In this document: positions 1 through 7,906 of the stretch, piece after piece
Layout of the letters: each line of letters begins with the position of its first letter
Position numbering within the stretch: the stretch's first letter is position 1
NCBI GenBank assembly: GCA_030844565.1
Contig: JAUUNK010000198.1
Span: 1-9,512, forward strand
Direction: 5' to 3'
From: Bacteroides ovatus
Lineage (GTDB): Bacteria > Bacteroidota > Bacteroidia > Bacteroidales > Bacteroidaceae
DNA: 9,512 nucleotides
Notes under the pieces: generated by a model
What the model was told of the DNA's origin: nothing
What the model saw: only the letters and a program-made list of their open reading frames with translations
The model's database searches: none
Made by a program: the position numbers and the translations under genes

Positions 1-29
1 TTTAAAAACAAATAATAAAGAAAAGAGCA

Positions 30-2228
30 ATGAGTAAAATTGGAAAAAGAGCCATTCTGTTATTGTTGGCACTACCAATCGGATTCAATGTTATGGCACA
101 AGAAACCAAAAAACCGACGCTGGAAGAACTGATTCCGGGCGGCGAGAGTTACCGCTATGCAGAAAACCTGTACGGGCTGCAATGGTGGGGCGACGAATGT
201 ATCAAGCCAGGAGTAGATACCCTTTATTCAATTCAACCCAAAACCGGGAAAGAAACAATGGTTATCACTCGCGAGCAAATCAACAAAGTGCTTGAAGAAA
301 ACAAGGCAGGAAAATTATCACACCTGTATTCCGTCCGTTTTCCATGGACAGACAAGGCACAAATGCTATTCACGATAGCAGGAAAGTTCATTGTATATGA
401 TTTCAAGAACAATCAGGTTATCAGCACTTTCAAACCAAAGGACGGGGCAAATAATGAAGACTATTGCGCAGCCAGTGGAAATGTGGCTTACACGATAGAT
501 AACAATCTATATGTGAATGAGAAAGCAGTAACCAATGAACCCGAAGGCATCGTTTGTGGACAAACAGTGCACCGCAATGAATTCGGTATCAACAAAGGAA
601 CTTTCTGGAGTCCGAAAGGCAACCTGCTCGCTTTCTACCGTATGGATGAAAGCATGGTGACACAATACCCGCTTGTAGACATCACTGCACGTGTAGGCGA
701 AGTGAACAACGTACGCTATCCGATGGCAGGAATGACGAGCCATCAGGTAAAAGTAGGCATTTACAACCCTGCTACCGGTAAAAGCATTTATCTGAATGCA
801 GGCGATCCGACAGACCGTTATTTCACTAACATCAGCTGGGCACCGGATGAAAAGAGCCTCTACCTGATCGAAGTAAACCGCGACCAGAATCATGCCAAAC
901 TCTGCCAGTACAACGCAGAGACAGGAGAACCCATGGGAGTTCTCTATGAAGAAATGCACCCTAAATACGTTGAACCGCAAAACCCCATCGTATTTTTGCC
1001 GTGGGACCCTACCAAGTTCATCTATCAAAGTCAGCGTGACGGCTACAATCACCTTTATCTCTTTGAGACAAATGCAGCAAACATGAAAGGTGAAACCTAT
1101 AATAGTGCCAACGGCGGTAGTTATTTCCAGGCCGGTAAAGTAAAACAGCTAACCAAAGGCAACTGGCTGGTCAGCGAAATCCTGGGATTCAACACAAAGC
1201 GTAAAGAGGTCATCTTCACTGCCGTAGAAGGCTTGAGAAGCGGCCATTTTGCAGTAAACGTAAGTAATGGAAAGATAAGCCAGCCGTTCGAGAACTGCAA
1301 GGAAAGCGAACATAGCGGAACACTTAGCGCCTCTGGTACATACCTTATCGACCGTTATTCCACCAAAGACCAACCCCGCGTCATCAACCTGGTAGACACC
1401 AAAAACTTCAAAGAAACAGCCAACTTGCTGACAGCCGAAAATCCTTACGACAGATACCAGATGCCAAGCATCGAAACCGGAACAATCAAAGCGGCAGACG
1501 GCACTACCGACCTGCATTACCGCCTGATGAAGCCGACAAACTTCGATCCGGCTAAGAAATATCCCGTAATCGTATATGTCTACGGAGGCCCTCACGCACA
1601 ATGCGTCACCGGAGGATGGCAGAACGGCGCACGCGGATGGGACACATACATGGCAAGCAAAGGCTATATCATGTTCACCATCGACAATCGCGGTAGCAGC
1701 AACCGCGGACTAACATTTGAAAATGCCACCTTCCGCCATCTCGGTATCGAAGAAGGCAAAGATCAGGTGAAAGGCGTTGAATTCCTGAAATCCCTCCCCT
1801 ACGTAGACAGCGAGCGCATCGGCGTACACGGATGGAGTTTTGGAGGTCACATGACTACCGCCCTGATGCTCCGTTACCCGGAGATATTCAAAGTAGGCGT
1901 TGCCGGAGGTCCGGTAATCGACTGGGGGTATTATGAAGTGATGTACGGCGAACGCTATATGGATACACCGAAAAGCAATCCGGAAGGCTACAAAGAATGT
2001 AACCTGAAGAATCTTGCCGGTCAACTGGAAGGTCACCTGTTGATTATTCACGACGATCATGACGATACCTGCGTGCCACAGCACACCCTGTCGTTTATGA
2101 AAGCCTGTGTAGATGCCCGCACTTATCCCGACCTGTTTATCTACCCGTGCCACAAGCACAACGTAGCAGGCCGCGACCGTGTACATCTGCACGAGAAAAT
2201 CACCCGGTACTTTGAGCAGAACTTATAA
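30..2228 (+). CDS. Secreted dipeptidyl peptidase IV-like serine protease (S9 family)
   Basis: Predicted exported prolyl-type peptidase of 732 residues, the usual DPP IV size. The N-terminus is a signal peptide: basic start, leucine-rich core near residues 9-20, then a likely cleavage site after VMA at about 21-23. An N-terminal beta-propeller region (about 40-490) is followed by an alpha/beta-hydrolase domain (about 500-732). The nucleophile lies in GWSFGG (Ser603). The other triad residues by alignment to DPP IV are Asp678 (in DDTCV) and His710 (in CHKHNV). Tyr518 in YVYGGPH fits the oxyanion tyrosine. Members clip dipeptides with proline or alanine at position two in the periplasm or at the cell surface. 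One oddity is that the paired Glu motif that holds the substrate amino terminus reads N183-E184 (HRNEFGI), so exact specificity is uncertain. The ATG at 30 is preceded by an AAAGAG stretch. purD follows after 68 bases. Confidence 0.92.
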   Translation: MSKIGKRAILLLLALPIGFNVMAQETKKPTLEELIPGGESYRYAENLYGLQWWGDECIKPGVDTLYSIQPKTGKETMVITREQINKVLEENKAGKLSHLYSVRFPWTDKAQMLFTIAGKFIVYDFKNNQVISTFKPKDGANNEDYCAASGNVAYTIDNNLYVNEKAVTNEPEGIVCGQTVHRNEFGINKGTFWSPKGNLLAFYRMDESMVTQYPLVDITARVGEVNNVRYPMAGMTSHQVKVGIYNPATGKSIYLNAGDPTDRYFTNISWAPDEKSLYLIEVNRDQNHAKLCQYNAETGEPMGVLYEEMHPKYVEPQNPIVFLPWDPTKFIYQSQRDGYNHLYLFETNAANMKGETYNSANGGSYFQAGKVKQLTKGNWLVSEILGFNTKRKEVIFTAVEGLRSGHFAVNVSNGKISQPFENCKESEHSGTLSASGTYLIDRYSTKDQPRVINLVDTKNFKETANLLTAENPYDRYQMPSIETGTIKAADGTTDLHYRLMKPTNFDPAKKYPVIVYVYGGPHAQCVTGGWQNGARGWDTYMASKGYIMFTIDNRGSSNRGLTFENATFRHLGIEEGKDQVKGVEFLKSLPYVDSERIGVHGWSFGGHMTTALMLRYPEIFKVGVAGGPVIDWGYYEVMYGERYMDTPKSNPEGYKECNLKNLAGQLEGHLLIIHDDHDDTCVPQHTLSFMKACVDARTYPDLFIYPCHKHNVAGRDRVHLHEKITRYFEQNL

Positions 2229-2296
2229 AACTGACAAAGACACCACCGTATCCATACGAATCATAGATAACAGTATAAATCCATAACAATACAAAG

Positions 2297-3571
2297 ATGA
2301 AGATATTATTACTAGGCTCGGGCGGCCGCGAACATGCACTGGCATGGAAAATTGCCCAAAGTCCGAAAGTTGAAAAACTATACATTGCTCCGGGAAATGC
2401 CGGAACAACTGCCGTAGGCGAGAATGTCAACATCAAAGCAACCGATTTTGAAGCCATCAGCGCTTTCGCTCTGAAAGAGAACATTCAAATGGTAGTAGTA
2501 GGCCCCGAAGATCCGTTGGTAGAAGGAATTTACGACTACTTCCAGAACCGTCCGGAGCTAAAGCATATTGCCGTTATCGGTCCTTCGGCTCAAGGAGCAG
2601 AACTGGAAGGAAGCAAGGAGTTTGCCAAAGGCTTCATGATGCGCCACAACATCCCGACAGCCCGCTACAAAAGCATCACTTCCGCAAACCTCGAAGAAGG
2701 TCTCGCTTTCCTCGAAACGCTGGAAGCTCCATACGTATTGAAGGCTGATGGTCTTTGTGCCGGAAAAGGAGTACTTATCCTCCCTACACTGGACGAAGCT
2801 AAAGTAGAACTGAAAGAAATGCTGGGTGGCATGTTCGGCTCTGCATCGGCAACCGTTGTAATCGAAGAGTTCCTAAGCGGTATCGAGTGCTCTGTATTCG
2901 TACTGACAGACGGAGAACACTATAAAGTCCTCCCCGTAGCCAAAGACTACAAACGCATCGGTGAAGGCGATAAAGGACTAAATACAGGCGGTATGGGTAG
3001 CGTAACCCCCGTTCCGTTTGCCGATGAAGTATTTATGGAGAAAGTACGCACACGCATCATCGAACCGACCATCAACGGCCTGAAAGAAGAAAACATCACT
3101 TACAAAGGCTTCATCTTCCTCGGTCTTATCAAGGTGAAAGGTGAACCGATGGTGATCGAATACAACGTCCGCATGGGCGACCCGGAAACAGAAAGCGTGA
3201 TGCTCCGTATCCAGAGCGACTTCGTAGAACTGCTTGAAGGTACTGCCGCAGGCAACCTGAACGAAAAAACACTGGTGATGGACCCACGTTCAGCCGGCTG
3301 TGTCATCCTTGTCAGCGGCGGTTATCCCGAAGCCTACGAAAAAGGATTCCCTATCAGCGGACTGGAACAGGCTGCCGCTACCGACAGCATCATCTTCCAT
3401 GCCGGAACAGCCATGAAAGACGGACAAGTGGTGACGAACGGAGGACGTGTGATTGCCGTTTGCTCTTACGGTGCAACGAAAGAAGAGGCACTGGCACAGA
3501 GCTACAAAGTGGCAGACATGATCGACTTCGACAAGAAGTATTTCCGCCGCGATATCGGATTCGATTTGTAA
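2297..3571 (+). CDS. purD: Phosphoribosylamine--glycine ligase (GAR synthetase)
   Basis: Second step of purine synthesis in the cytoplasm: 5-phosphoribosylamine plus glycine plus ATP gives glycinamide ribonucleotide. The 424-residue length is normal for monofunctional bacterial PurD. The N-terminal domain opens with the family signature GSGGREHAL (residues 7-15). The ATP-grasp core holds VLKADGLCAGKGV, then GLNTGGMGS near 227-235, and the metal/phosphate-binding EYNVRMGDPE at 288-297. The C-terminal domain continues to the end without a break. It stands alone here and is not clustered with other pur genes. The 68-base gap upstream shows no clear TAnnTTTG box, so it may be read through from the protease gene or use a promoter I cannot see. 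Identification is secure from these motifs and full length. Confidence 0.98.
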   Translation: MKILLLGSGGREHALAWKIAQSPKVEKLYIAPGNAGTTAVGENVNIKATDFEAISAFALKENIQMVVVGPEDPLVEGIYDYFQNRPELKHIAVIGPSAQGAELEGSKEFAKGFMMRHNIPTARYKSITSANLEEGLAFLETLEAPYVLKADGLCAGKGVLILPTLDEAKVELKEMLGGMFGSASATVVIEEFLSGIECSVFVLTDGEHYKVLPVAKDYKRIGEGDKGLNTGGMGSVTPVPFADEVFMEKVRTRIIEPTINGLKEENITYKGFIFLGLIKVKGEPMVIEYNVRMGDPETESVMLRIQSDFVELLEGTAAGNLNEKTLVMDPRSAGCVILVSGGYPEAYEKGFPISGLEQAAATDSIIFHAGTAMKDGQVVTNGGRVIAVCSYGATKEEALAQSYKVADMIDFDKKYFRRDIGFDL

Positions 3572-3627
3572 TTCAAGTTTCGCACGCAAGTAGCCCTATT
3601 CCGCATAGCGTTGAACACCATGACTTG

Positions 3628-3759
3628 TCAAGCATTAATAGTTGAGTTATCAAGTATTAATAGTTTAGACGACAATTGTTAATACTTGAGGAATCAGGTA
3701 TTAACAGCTGACAGGATGGTTGTTAACATCAAGCATGCAGGATATTAATATCCGGAATA
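3628..3759. repeat. Tandem array of six 22-bp units with phased palindromic RTTAAYA core
   Basis: Units start at 3628, 3650, 3672, 3694, 3716 and 3738. In all six, unit positions 7-13 read RTTAAYA (ATTAATA, ATTAATA, GTTAATA, ATTAACA, GTTAACA, ATTAATA). The first two units match at 17 of their first 19 bases (TCAAGYATTAATAGTTKAG), and outer bases diverge in later units. Unit 6 widens into the perfect 14-base palindrome GGATATTAATATCC (3740-3753). Units 2 and 3 also form an 11-base inverted repeat, TCAAGTATTAA (3650-3660) with TTAATACTTGA (3679-3689). The array fills most of the 235-base gap between purD and the membrane-protein gene. Function is unknown. A row of protein-binding dyads is the likeliest reading. 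Confidence 0.85.
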
Positions 3760-3806
3760 TCAACCGAATGTACCTATAGTATCAAGAGATAACAAGTAAT
3801 AAACTC

Positions 3807-4817
3807 ATGAGAAATAAAAGACTACAAAGTCAAGTGACGGCAGGACGGTGGACCCTGCCTGCCGTTATCTTTATCTGCGCCCTGTGCTGGGTGTTGACTT
3901 ACTTTTTATTTCCCGGTTCCATAGCCTCAACCGTACTCGAAGGCAGCCCTTCTGCCTGGCAACCCGCCCGCGATTTTCTGCTTCCGGGGTGGGCAGACCG
4001 GATTGTCAGCTTCCTGATTTATGCAACCATCGGTTACTTTCTGATAGAGCTGAACAATCAGTTCAGCATTATCCGTATGAGGGCTTCCATGCAGACAGCT
4101 ATCTATTTCCTGCTGGTCACCGTCTGCCCGAAAATGCATTACCTATATACAGGAGATATTGTTGCCCTGGGCTTTCTCATTTCCATTTATTTTCTGTTTA
4201 AAAGCTATCAGCAAACTCAAGCTGCGGGTTATTTATTCTACTCCTTCTTCTTTATCGGAGCGGGAAGTATTCTGTTCCCACAGTTCACCATCCTCTCGGT
4301 GCTTTGGTTGCTCGAAGCCTACCGTTTCCAGTCGCTCACTCCGCGTAGTTTCTGCGGTGCGCTGCTCGGATGGATGCTGCCATACTGGATGCTGTTCGGA
4401 CACGCCTTCTTCTACAACGAGATGGAGTTGTTCTATCGCCCTTTCAATCAGCTACTAACTATCGGGGAATTCTTCAACCTGCAAATCCTCCAGCCTTGGG
4501 AACTGGCAATACTCGGCTATCTGTTGGTGATGTTCATCGTCAGTGCCGTCCATTGCATCGCCGCCGGATTTGAGGATAAGATACGCACACGCGCCTATCT
4601 CCAATTCCTGATAGACCTGACGATTTTCCTGTTCCTGCTGATTGCCCTGCAACCGATATATTGCAGTGCCCTATTGCCTTTGCTTATCATAAGCAACAGC
4701 ATCCTGATCGGACATTTCTTTGTACTGACCAATAGTAAAAGTTCGAATGTGTTTTTCATCATTTCATTGGTCGGTCTCATCCTCTTATTCGCTTTTAATA
4801 TATGGACGCTTTTATAG
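3807..4817 (+). CDS. Polytopic inner-membrane protein of unknown function
   Basis: I do not recognise this 336-residue protein with confidence. It resembles the Bacteroidota DUF6427 group of integral membrane proteins in overall layout, but I could not confirm this. About nine or ten hydrophobic spans can be seen, near residues 17-37, 65-81, 96-108, 117-131, 142-170 (probably two), 184-202, 231-251, 267-284, 286-307 and 314-334. The N-terminus is basic (MRNKRLQ), and short charged loops separate the spans. No catalytic motif, signal peptidase site or soluble domain is evident. Its last 16 bases overlap the start of the YqaA-like gene, so the two are probably translated together and may act together in the membrane. 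It follows a 235-base gap that contains the 22-base repeat array. Confidence 0.85.
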   Translation: MRNKRLQSQVTAGRWTLPAVIFICALCWVLTYFLFPGSIASTVLEGSPSAWQPARDFLLPGWADRIVSFLIYATIGYFLIELNNQFSIIRMRASMQTAIYFLLVTVCPKMHYLYTGDIVALGFLISIYFLFKSYQQTQAAGYLFYSFFFIGAGSILFPQFTILSVLWLLEAYRFQSLTPRSFCGALLGWMLPYWMLFGHAFFYNEMELFYRPFNQLLTIGEFFNLQILQPWELAILGYLLVMFIVSAVHCIAAGFEDKIRTRAYLQFLIDLTIFLFLLIALQPIYCSALLPLLIISNSILIGHFFVLTNSKSSNVFFIISLVGLILLFAFNIWTLL

Positions 4818-5281
4818 ATTCAACGATACAACTCCTCATAGAATGGGGACTCCCGGGATTATTCATCTCGGCTTTACTGGCTGGGAGCATCGTGCCTTTC
4901 AGTTCCGAACTGGTACTGGTGGCACTGGTGAAACTCGGTCTGCCCCCGATAGCCTGTCTGATCTCCGCCACTCTGGGCAACACAGTAGGCGGAATGACTT
5001 GCTACTACATGGGACGTCTGGGCAAAATCAGTTGGATCGAGAAATATTTCAAGGTAAAGAAAGAGAAAGTAGACAAAATGGTGAAATTCCTGCAAGGAAA
5101 AGGAGCATTGATGGCCTTCTTCACCTTTCTTCCCGCTATTGGGGAAGTGATAGCCATTGCACTGGGATTTATGCGAAGCAACACATGGCTCACCATAGTT
5201 TCCATGTTTGTCGGCAAACTGATACGTTATATTCTTCTCCTGTATGCACTCGAAAGTGCCTGGGACGCTATAGCAGGGTAA
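4802..5281 (+). CDS. YqaA/DedA-type membrane protein (SNARE-associated/VTT superfamily)
   Basis: A 159-residue integral membrane protein. The order of motifs follows E. coli YqaA: a re-entrant-like hydrophobic stretch ending in SIVPFSSELVLVAL (about residues 29-42), then ATLGNTVGGMTCYYMGR, a charged loop KVKKEKVDKM, GKGALMAFFTFLPAIGEVI with the conserved proline and acidic residue, GFMR, and a final GKLIRYILL helix. Larger DedA relatives are implicated in lipid (undecaprenyl phosphate or phospholipid) movement and membrane homeostasis. The role of the short YqaA branch is not settled. The ATG at 4802 sits inside the end of the preceding membrane-protein gene, in another frame with a 16-base overlap, which suggests translational coupling. 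A 184-residue open frame over the same DNA in another frame is a shadow. Confidence 0.9.
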   Translation: MDAFIDSTIQLLIEWGLPGLFISALLAGSIVPFSSELVLVALVKLGLPPIACLISATLGNTVGGMTCYYMGRLGKISWIEKYFKVKKEKVDKMVKFLQGKGALMAFFTFLPAIGEVIAIALGFMRSNTWLTIVSMFVGKLIRYILLLYALESAWDAIAG

Positions 5282-5307
5282 GGATTTTAAATATCAGGTA
5301 AAAAGTA

Positions 5308-5335
5308 TTAGACGTTAGACAGTAAGCATTAGAGA
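5308..5335. repeat. Short 7-base-period repeat (TTAGACR) upstream of mnmD
   Basis: Four consecutive heptads, TTAGACG, TTAGACA, GTAAGCA and TTAGAGA, run up to four bases before the mnmD start at 5340. Three of the four carry TTAGA. This fills about half of the 58-base gap after the YqaA-like gene. It could be a degenerate simple repeat or a spaced binding site, and no function can be assigned. Confidence 0.5.
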
Positions 5336-5339
5336 TTGT

Positions 5340-6089
5340 ATGATGGAAAGGATTATTGAGAAAACCGACGACGGGAGCGCTACCCTGTTTGTTCCGGAAT
5401 TGAATGAACATTATCATTCAACGAAAGGGGCACGCACGGAGTCTCAACATATTTTCATCGATATGGGACTTAAAGCCTCTTCCGCCACTACTCCGCGTAT
5501 TCTTGAGATCGGGTTCGGGACAGGGCTAAACGCCTGGCTCACCCTTGAAGAAGCAGAAAGAAGCAGACGGAATATACTCTATACAGGATTGGAACTCTAT
5601 CCACTGGAATGGCAGACGATAGAGCAATTAGGATATATCTCCAATGATGAGCAATTAACGACGACCGCCCGGCAGCAACCGGCTATCGAATTGTTTAAGC
5701 AACTTCATACATCACCTTGGGAGAAAGACGTGCAACTCACTCCACACTTCACCCTACGGAAAGTAGAGACAGACGTAAACAAATGGGTTGAGAACAGAGA
5801 ACGAACAATGAGCAATATCAATGATAGCGTAACCAACGCCGAATCACCTGCCCTGAATCTTTCATTTAACCTCATTTACTTCGATGCCTTTGCACCGGAA
5901 AAGCAACCGGAAATGTGGTCGCAAGAACTATTCAACCGCCTCTACGTTTTATTAGATAGAGACGGCATCCTGACCACTTACTGCGCCAAAGGTGTCGTCC
6001 GCCGGATGTTACAGACAGCCGGATTCACAGTAGAACGCCTGCCCGGACCTCCGGGTGGTAAACGGGAAATATTACGGGCCCGAAAATAA
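5340..6089 (+). CDS. mnmD: tRNA 5-methylaminomethyl-2-thiouridine methyltransferase, stand-alone MnmD (DUF752)
   Basis: Predicted SAM-dependent enzyme that methylates the aminomethyl group on wobble uridine 34 of tRNA, the last step towards mnm5s2U. It matches only the methyltransferase half of E. coli MnmC; the FAD oxidase half is absent. Features in order: a substrate-side N-terminus with ELNEHYHSTKGARTESQHIF (residues 20-39), the SAM loop ILEIGFGTGLN (54-64), acidic GLELYPLEW (83-91), FDAFAPEKQPEMW (181-193), LTTYCAKGVVRRML (211-224) and the closing GPPGGKREILRARK. Residues about 151-172 form a polar, serine/asparagine-rich insert that looks non-conserved. The length of 249 residues is slightly long because of it. 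Two ATGs lie side by side (5340 and 5343); the first is used here. znuA follows after 44 bases. Confidence 0.94.
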   Translation: MMERIIEKTDDGSATLFVPELNEHYHSTKGARTESQHIFIDMGLKASSATTPRILEIGFGTGLNAWLTLEEAERSRRNILYTGLELYPLEWQTIEQLGYISNDEQLTTTARQQPAIELFKQLHTSPWEKDVQLTPHFTLRKVETDVNKWVENRERTMSNINDSVTNAESPALNLSFNLIYFDAFAPEKQPEMWSQELFNRLYVLLDRDGILTTYCAKGVVRRMLQTAGFTVERLPGPPGGKREILRARK

Positions 6090-6133
6090 GAATAGAAACA
6101 AGATAAGAAAGAAACCCCGAAATAGAAGAAGTC

Positions 6134-7063
6134 ATGAAAAAACAACTAAAAGATATGAGAACCCTTTTCCTCCTTAGTGCCTGCCTCCTAATGGCAGCCT
6201 GCACAGGACGCTCTTCCCAAGCAAGCAACGATGACGAAGCAAAACCGGTGATTACCGTCACCCTGGAACCGCAACGTTATTTCACGGAAGCTATTGCCGG
6301 AGATAAATTTAAAGTAGTCAGCATGGTCCCAAAAGGTTCCAGCCCGGAAACCTATGATCCTGTCCCCCAACAACTTGTGTCTCTGGGAGACAGCAAAGCC
6401 TATTTCCGCATCGGATACATCGGCTTCGAACAGACCTGGATGGATCGTTTGATGAACAATACCCCCCATATCCAAGTGTTCGACACCTCCAAAGGAATCG
6501 ACCTCATACTCAACAATGATGACCACGACCATGCCCACGGACATAACAGTAACGACGGGCATATCCACGCCGTAGAGCCGCACGTATGGAATTCTACCGG
6601 TAATGCTTTAATCATTGCAGGAAACACCTACAAAGCCCTTAGCCAACTGGATAAGGCAAATGAGGTATACTATAGAAACCGCTACGATTCGCTCTGCCAG
6701 CGTATCCAGCACACCGACAGCCTGATTCGCCGTCAACTCTCCGCTCCCGAAGCAGCCAAAGCCTTCATGATTTATCATCCGGCTCTCTCCTACTTCGCCC
6801 GCGACTACGGATTGCATCAGATTTCCATCGAAGAAGGGGGCAAAGAACCTTCTCCCGCCCATCTGAAAGCCTTGATAGACCTGTGTCAGGCAGAAGATGT
6901 ACGTGTAATCTTTGTTCAACCGGAATTTGACAAACGCAATGCGGAAACCATCGCGCAGCAAACCGGAACGAAAGTGATCCCTATCAATCCGCTAAGTTAC
7001 GACTGGGAAGAAGAAATGCTGAATGTAGCCAAAGCCCTCGCGCCACAGGCTGCAACAAAATAA
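6134..7063 (+). CDS. znuA: Zinc/manganese-type ABC transporter substrate-binding lipoprotein
   Basis: Cluster A-I (ZnuA/TroA-like) metal-binding protein that delivers a divalent metal to an ABC importer from the periplasmic face. The N-terminus is a lipoprotein signal: hydrophobic core LFLLSACLLM, then lipobox MAAC with Cys23 as the lipidated residue. A His/Asp-rich loop (DDHDHAHGH, residues 129-137, plus HIH at 143-145) is typical of zinc importers. The later ligand motifs are VEPHVW (His150) and IYHPALSYF (His215). The first ligand motif reads SPETYDP, with Glu72 where ZnuA normally has His, and the C-terminal site reads NPL (Asn285) where Asp is common. Zinc is likely, but metal choice is inferred. 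The ATG at 6134 is chosen; Met8 at 6155 would also leave a working signal. znuC follows after 37 bases. Confidence 0.92.
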   Translation: MKKQLKDMRTLFLLSACLLMAACTGRSSQASNDDEAKPVITVTLEPQRYFTEAIAGDKFKVVSMVPKGSSPETYDPVPQQLVSLGDSKAYFRIGYIGFEQTWMDRLMNNTPHIQVFDTSKGIDLILNNDDHDHAHGHNSNDGHIHAVEPHVWNSTGNALIIAGNTYKALSQLDKANEVYYRNRYDSLCQRIQHTDSLIRRQLSAPEAAKAFMIYHPALSYFARDYGLHQISIEEGGKEPSPAHLKALIDLCQAEDVRVIFVQPEFDKRNAETIAQQTGTKVIPINPLSYDWEEEMLNVAKALAPQAATK

Positions 7064-7100
7064 ACGTATAAAGAAAGAACCCATCAAGCCATTTCCAACG

Positions 7101-7874
7101 ATGAAACCAATAATCGAAATAAAGAATCTTTCCGCCGGATATGACGGTCGCACTGTTCTCCACGATGTTAATCTAAGCATCTACGAACGGGATTTTCTAG
7201 GTATTATAGGTCCGAACGGAGGCGGCAAAACGACGCTTATAAAGTGCATCCTCGGTCTGTTGAAGCCAACCGGAGGGGAAATTATATTCCATACTCCTGA
7301 AAAAGCATCTACTAAAACCACTTCTACTTTCCTGGGTTATCTGCCTCAATACAACAGTATAGACCGGAAGTTCCCTATTTCCGTGGAAGAAGTGATCCTA
7401 TCCGGATTAAGCATACAAAAATCGCTCACTTCACGATTTACCCCCGAACAGAAAGAGAAAGGTAAACAGATTATTTCCCGCATGGGGCTTGAAGGATTCG
7501 AACACCGTTCTATCGGGCAATTAAGCGGCGGGCAGCTGCAACGTGCCCTGTTGGGACGTGCCATCATCTCCGACCCTGCGGTATTGATTCTCGATGAACC
7601 CAGCACGTATATCGACAAGCGTTTCGAAGCACGCCTTTATGAGTTATTGGCTGAAATCAATAAAGAATGTGCCATTATCCTTGTCAGTCACGACATCGGC
7701 ACTGTATTGCAACAGGTAAAATCTATCGCTTGCGTCAACGAAACGCTGGATTACCATCCGGATACAGGCGTTACTACCGAATGGCTGGAAAGGAACTTCA
7801 ACTGCCCTATCGAGCTATTGGGACACGGTACATTGCCTCACCGGGTTTTAGGAGAGCATCATCACCATCATTAA
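7101..7874 (+). CDS. znuC: Zinc/manganese-type ABC transporter ATP-binding protein
   Basis: Cytoplasmic ATPase subunit of the metal importer whose binding protein is encoded just upstream. All ABC motifs are intact: Walker A GPNGGGKTT (residues 37-45), Q-loop Gln83 in LPQYNSIDRKFP, signature LSGGQLQR (141-148), Walker B VLILDEPS (161-168) with catalytic Glu166, and the switch His197 in VSHDIG. The YNSIDRKFP stretch and length of 257 residues fit the ZnuC/MntB branch. The protein ends in five histidines (EHHHHH at 252-257) after several further His residues, possibly a natural metal-sensing tail. The expected permease gene (znuB) does not follow. Instead the next gene is convergent and of unrelated function, 73 bases away. 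No clear terminator hairpin with a U-tract was found after the stop. Confidence 0.94.
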   Translation: MKPIIEIKNLSAGYDGRTVLHDVNLSIYERDFLGIIGPNGGGKTTLIKCILGLLKPTGGEIIFHTPEKASTKTTSTFLGYLPQYNSIDRKFPISVEEVILSGLSIQKSLTSRFTPEQKEKGKQIISRMGLEGFEHRSIGQLSGGQLQRALLGRAIISDPAVLILDEPSTYIDKRFEARLYELLAEINKECAIILVSHDIGTVLQQVKSIACVNETLDYHPDTGVTTEWLERNFNCPIELLGHGTLPHRVLGEHHHHH

Positions 7875-7906
7875 AGATATCTGCAAAAGACGACCTACAT
7901 GAATCT

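Noticed and set aside
507..2192. Long open frames on the minus strand opposite the protease gene (for example 507-1052, 1149-1601, 1710-2192)
   Set aside because: They lie wholly antisense to a gene with intact S9 motifs, show Cys/Phe/His-rich compositions typical of shadow frames, and have no recognisable domain.
3628..3759. CRISPR array
   Set aside because: Period is only 22 bases with no separate unique spacers, units diverge except for a 7-base core, and no cas genes are present.
4747..5301. 184-residue plus-strand frame overlapping the YqaA-like gene
   Set aside because: Its translation is Ser/Arg/His-rich with no motif, while the competing frame matches the YqaA family over its full length.
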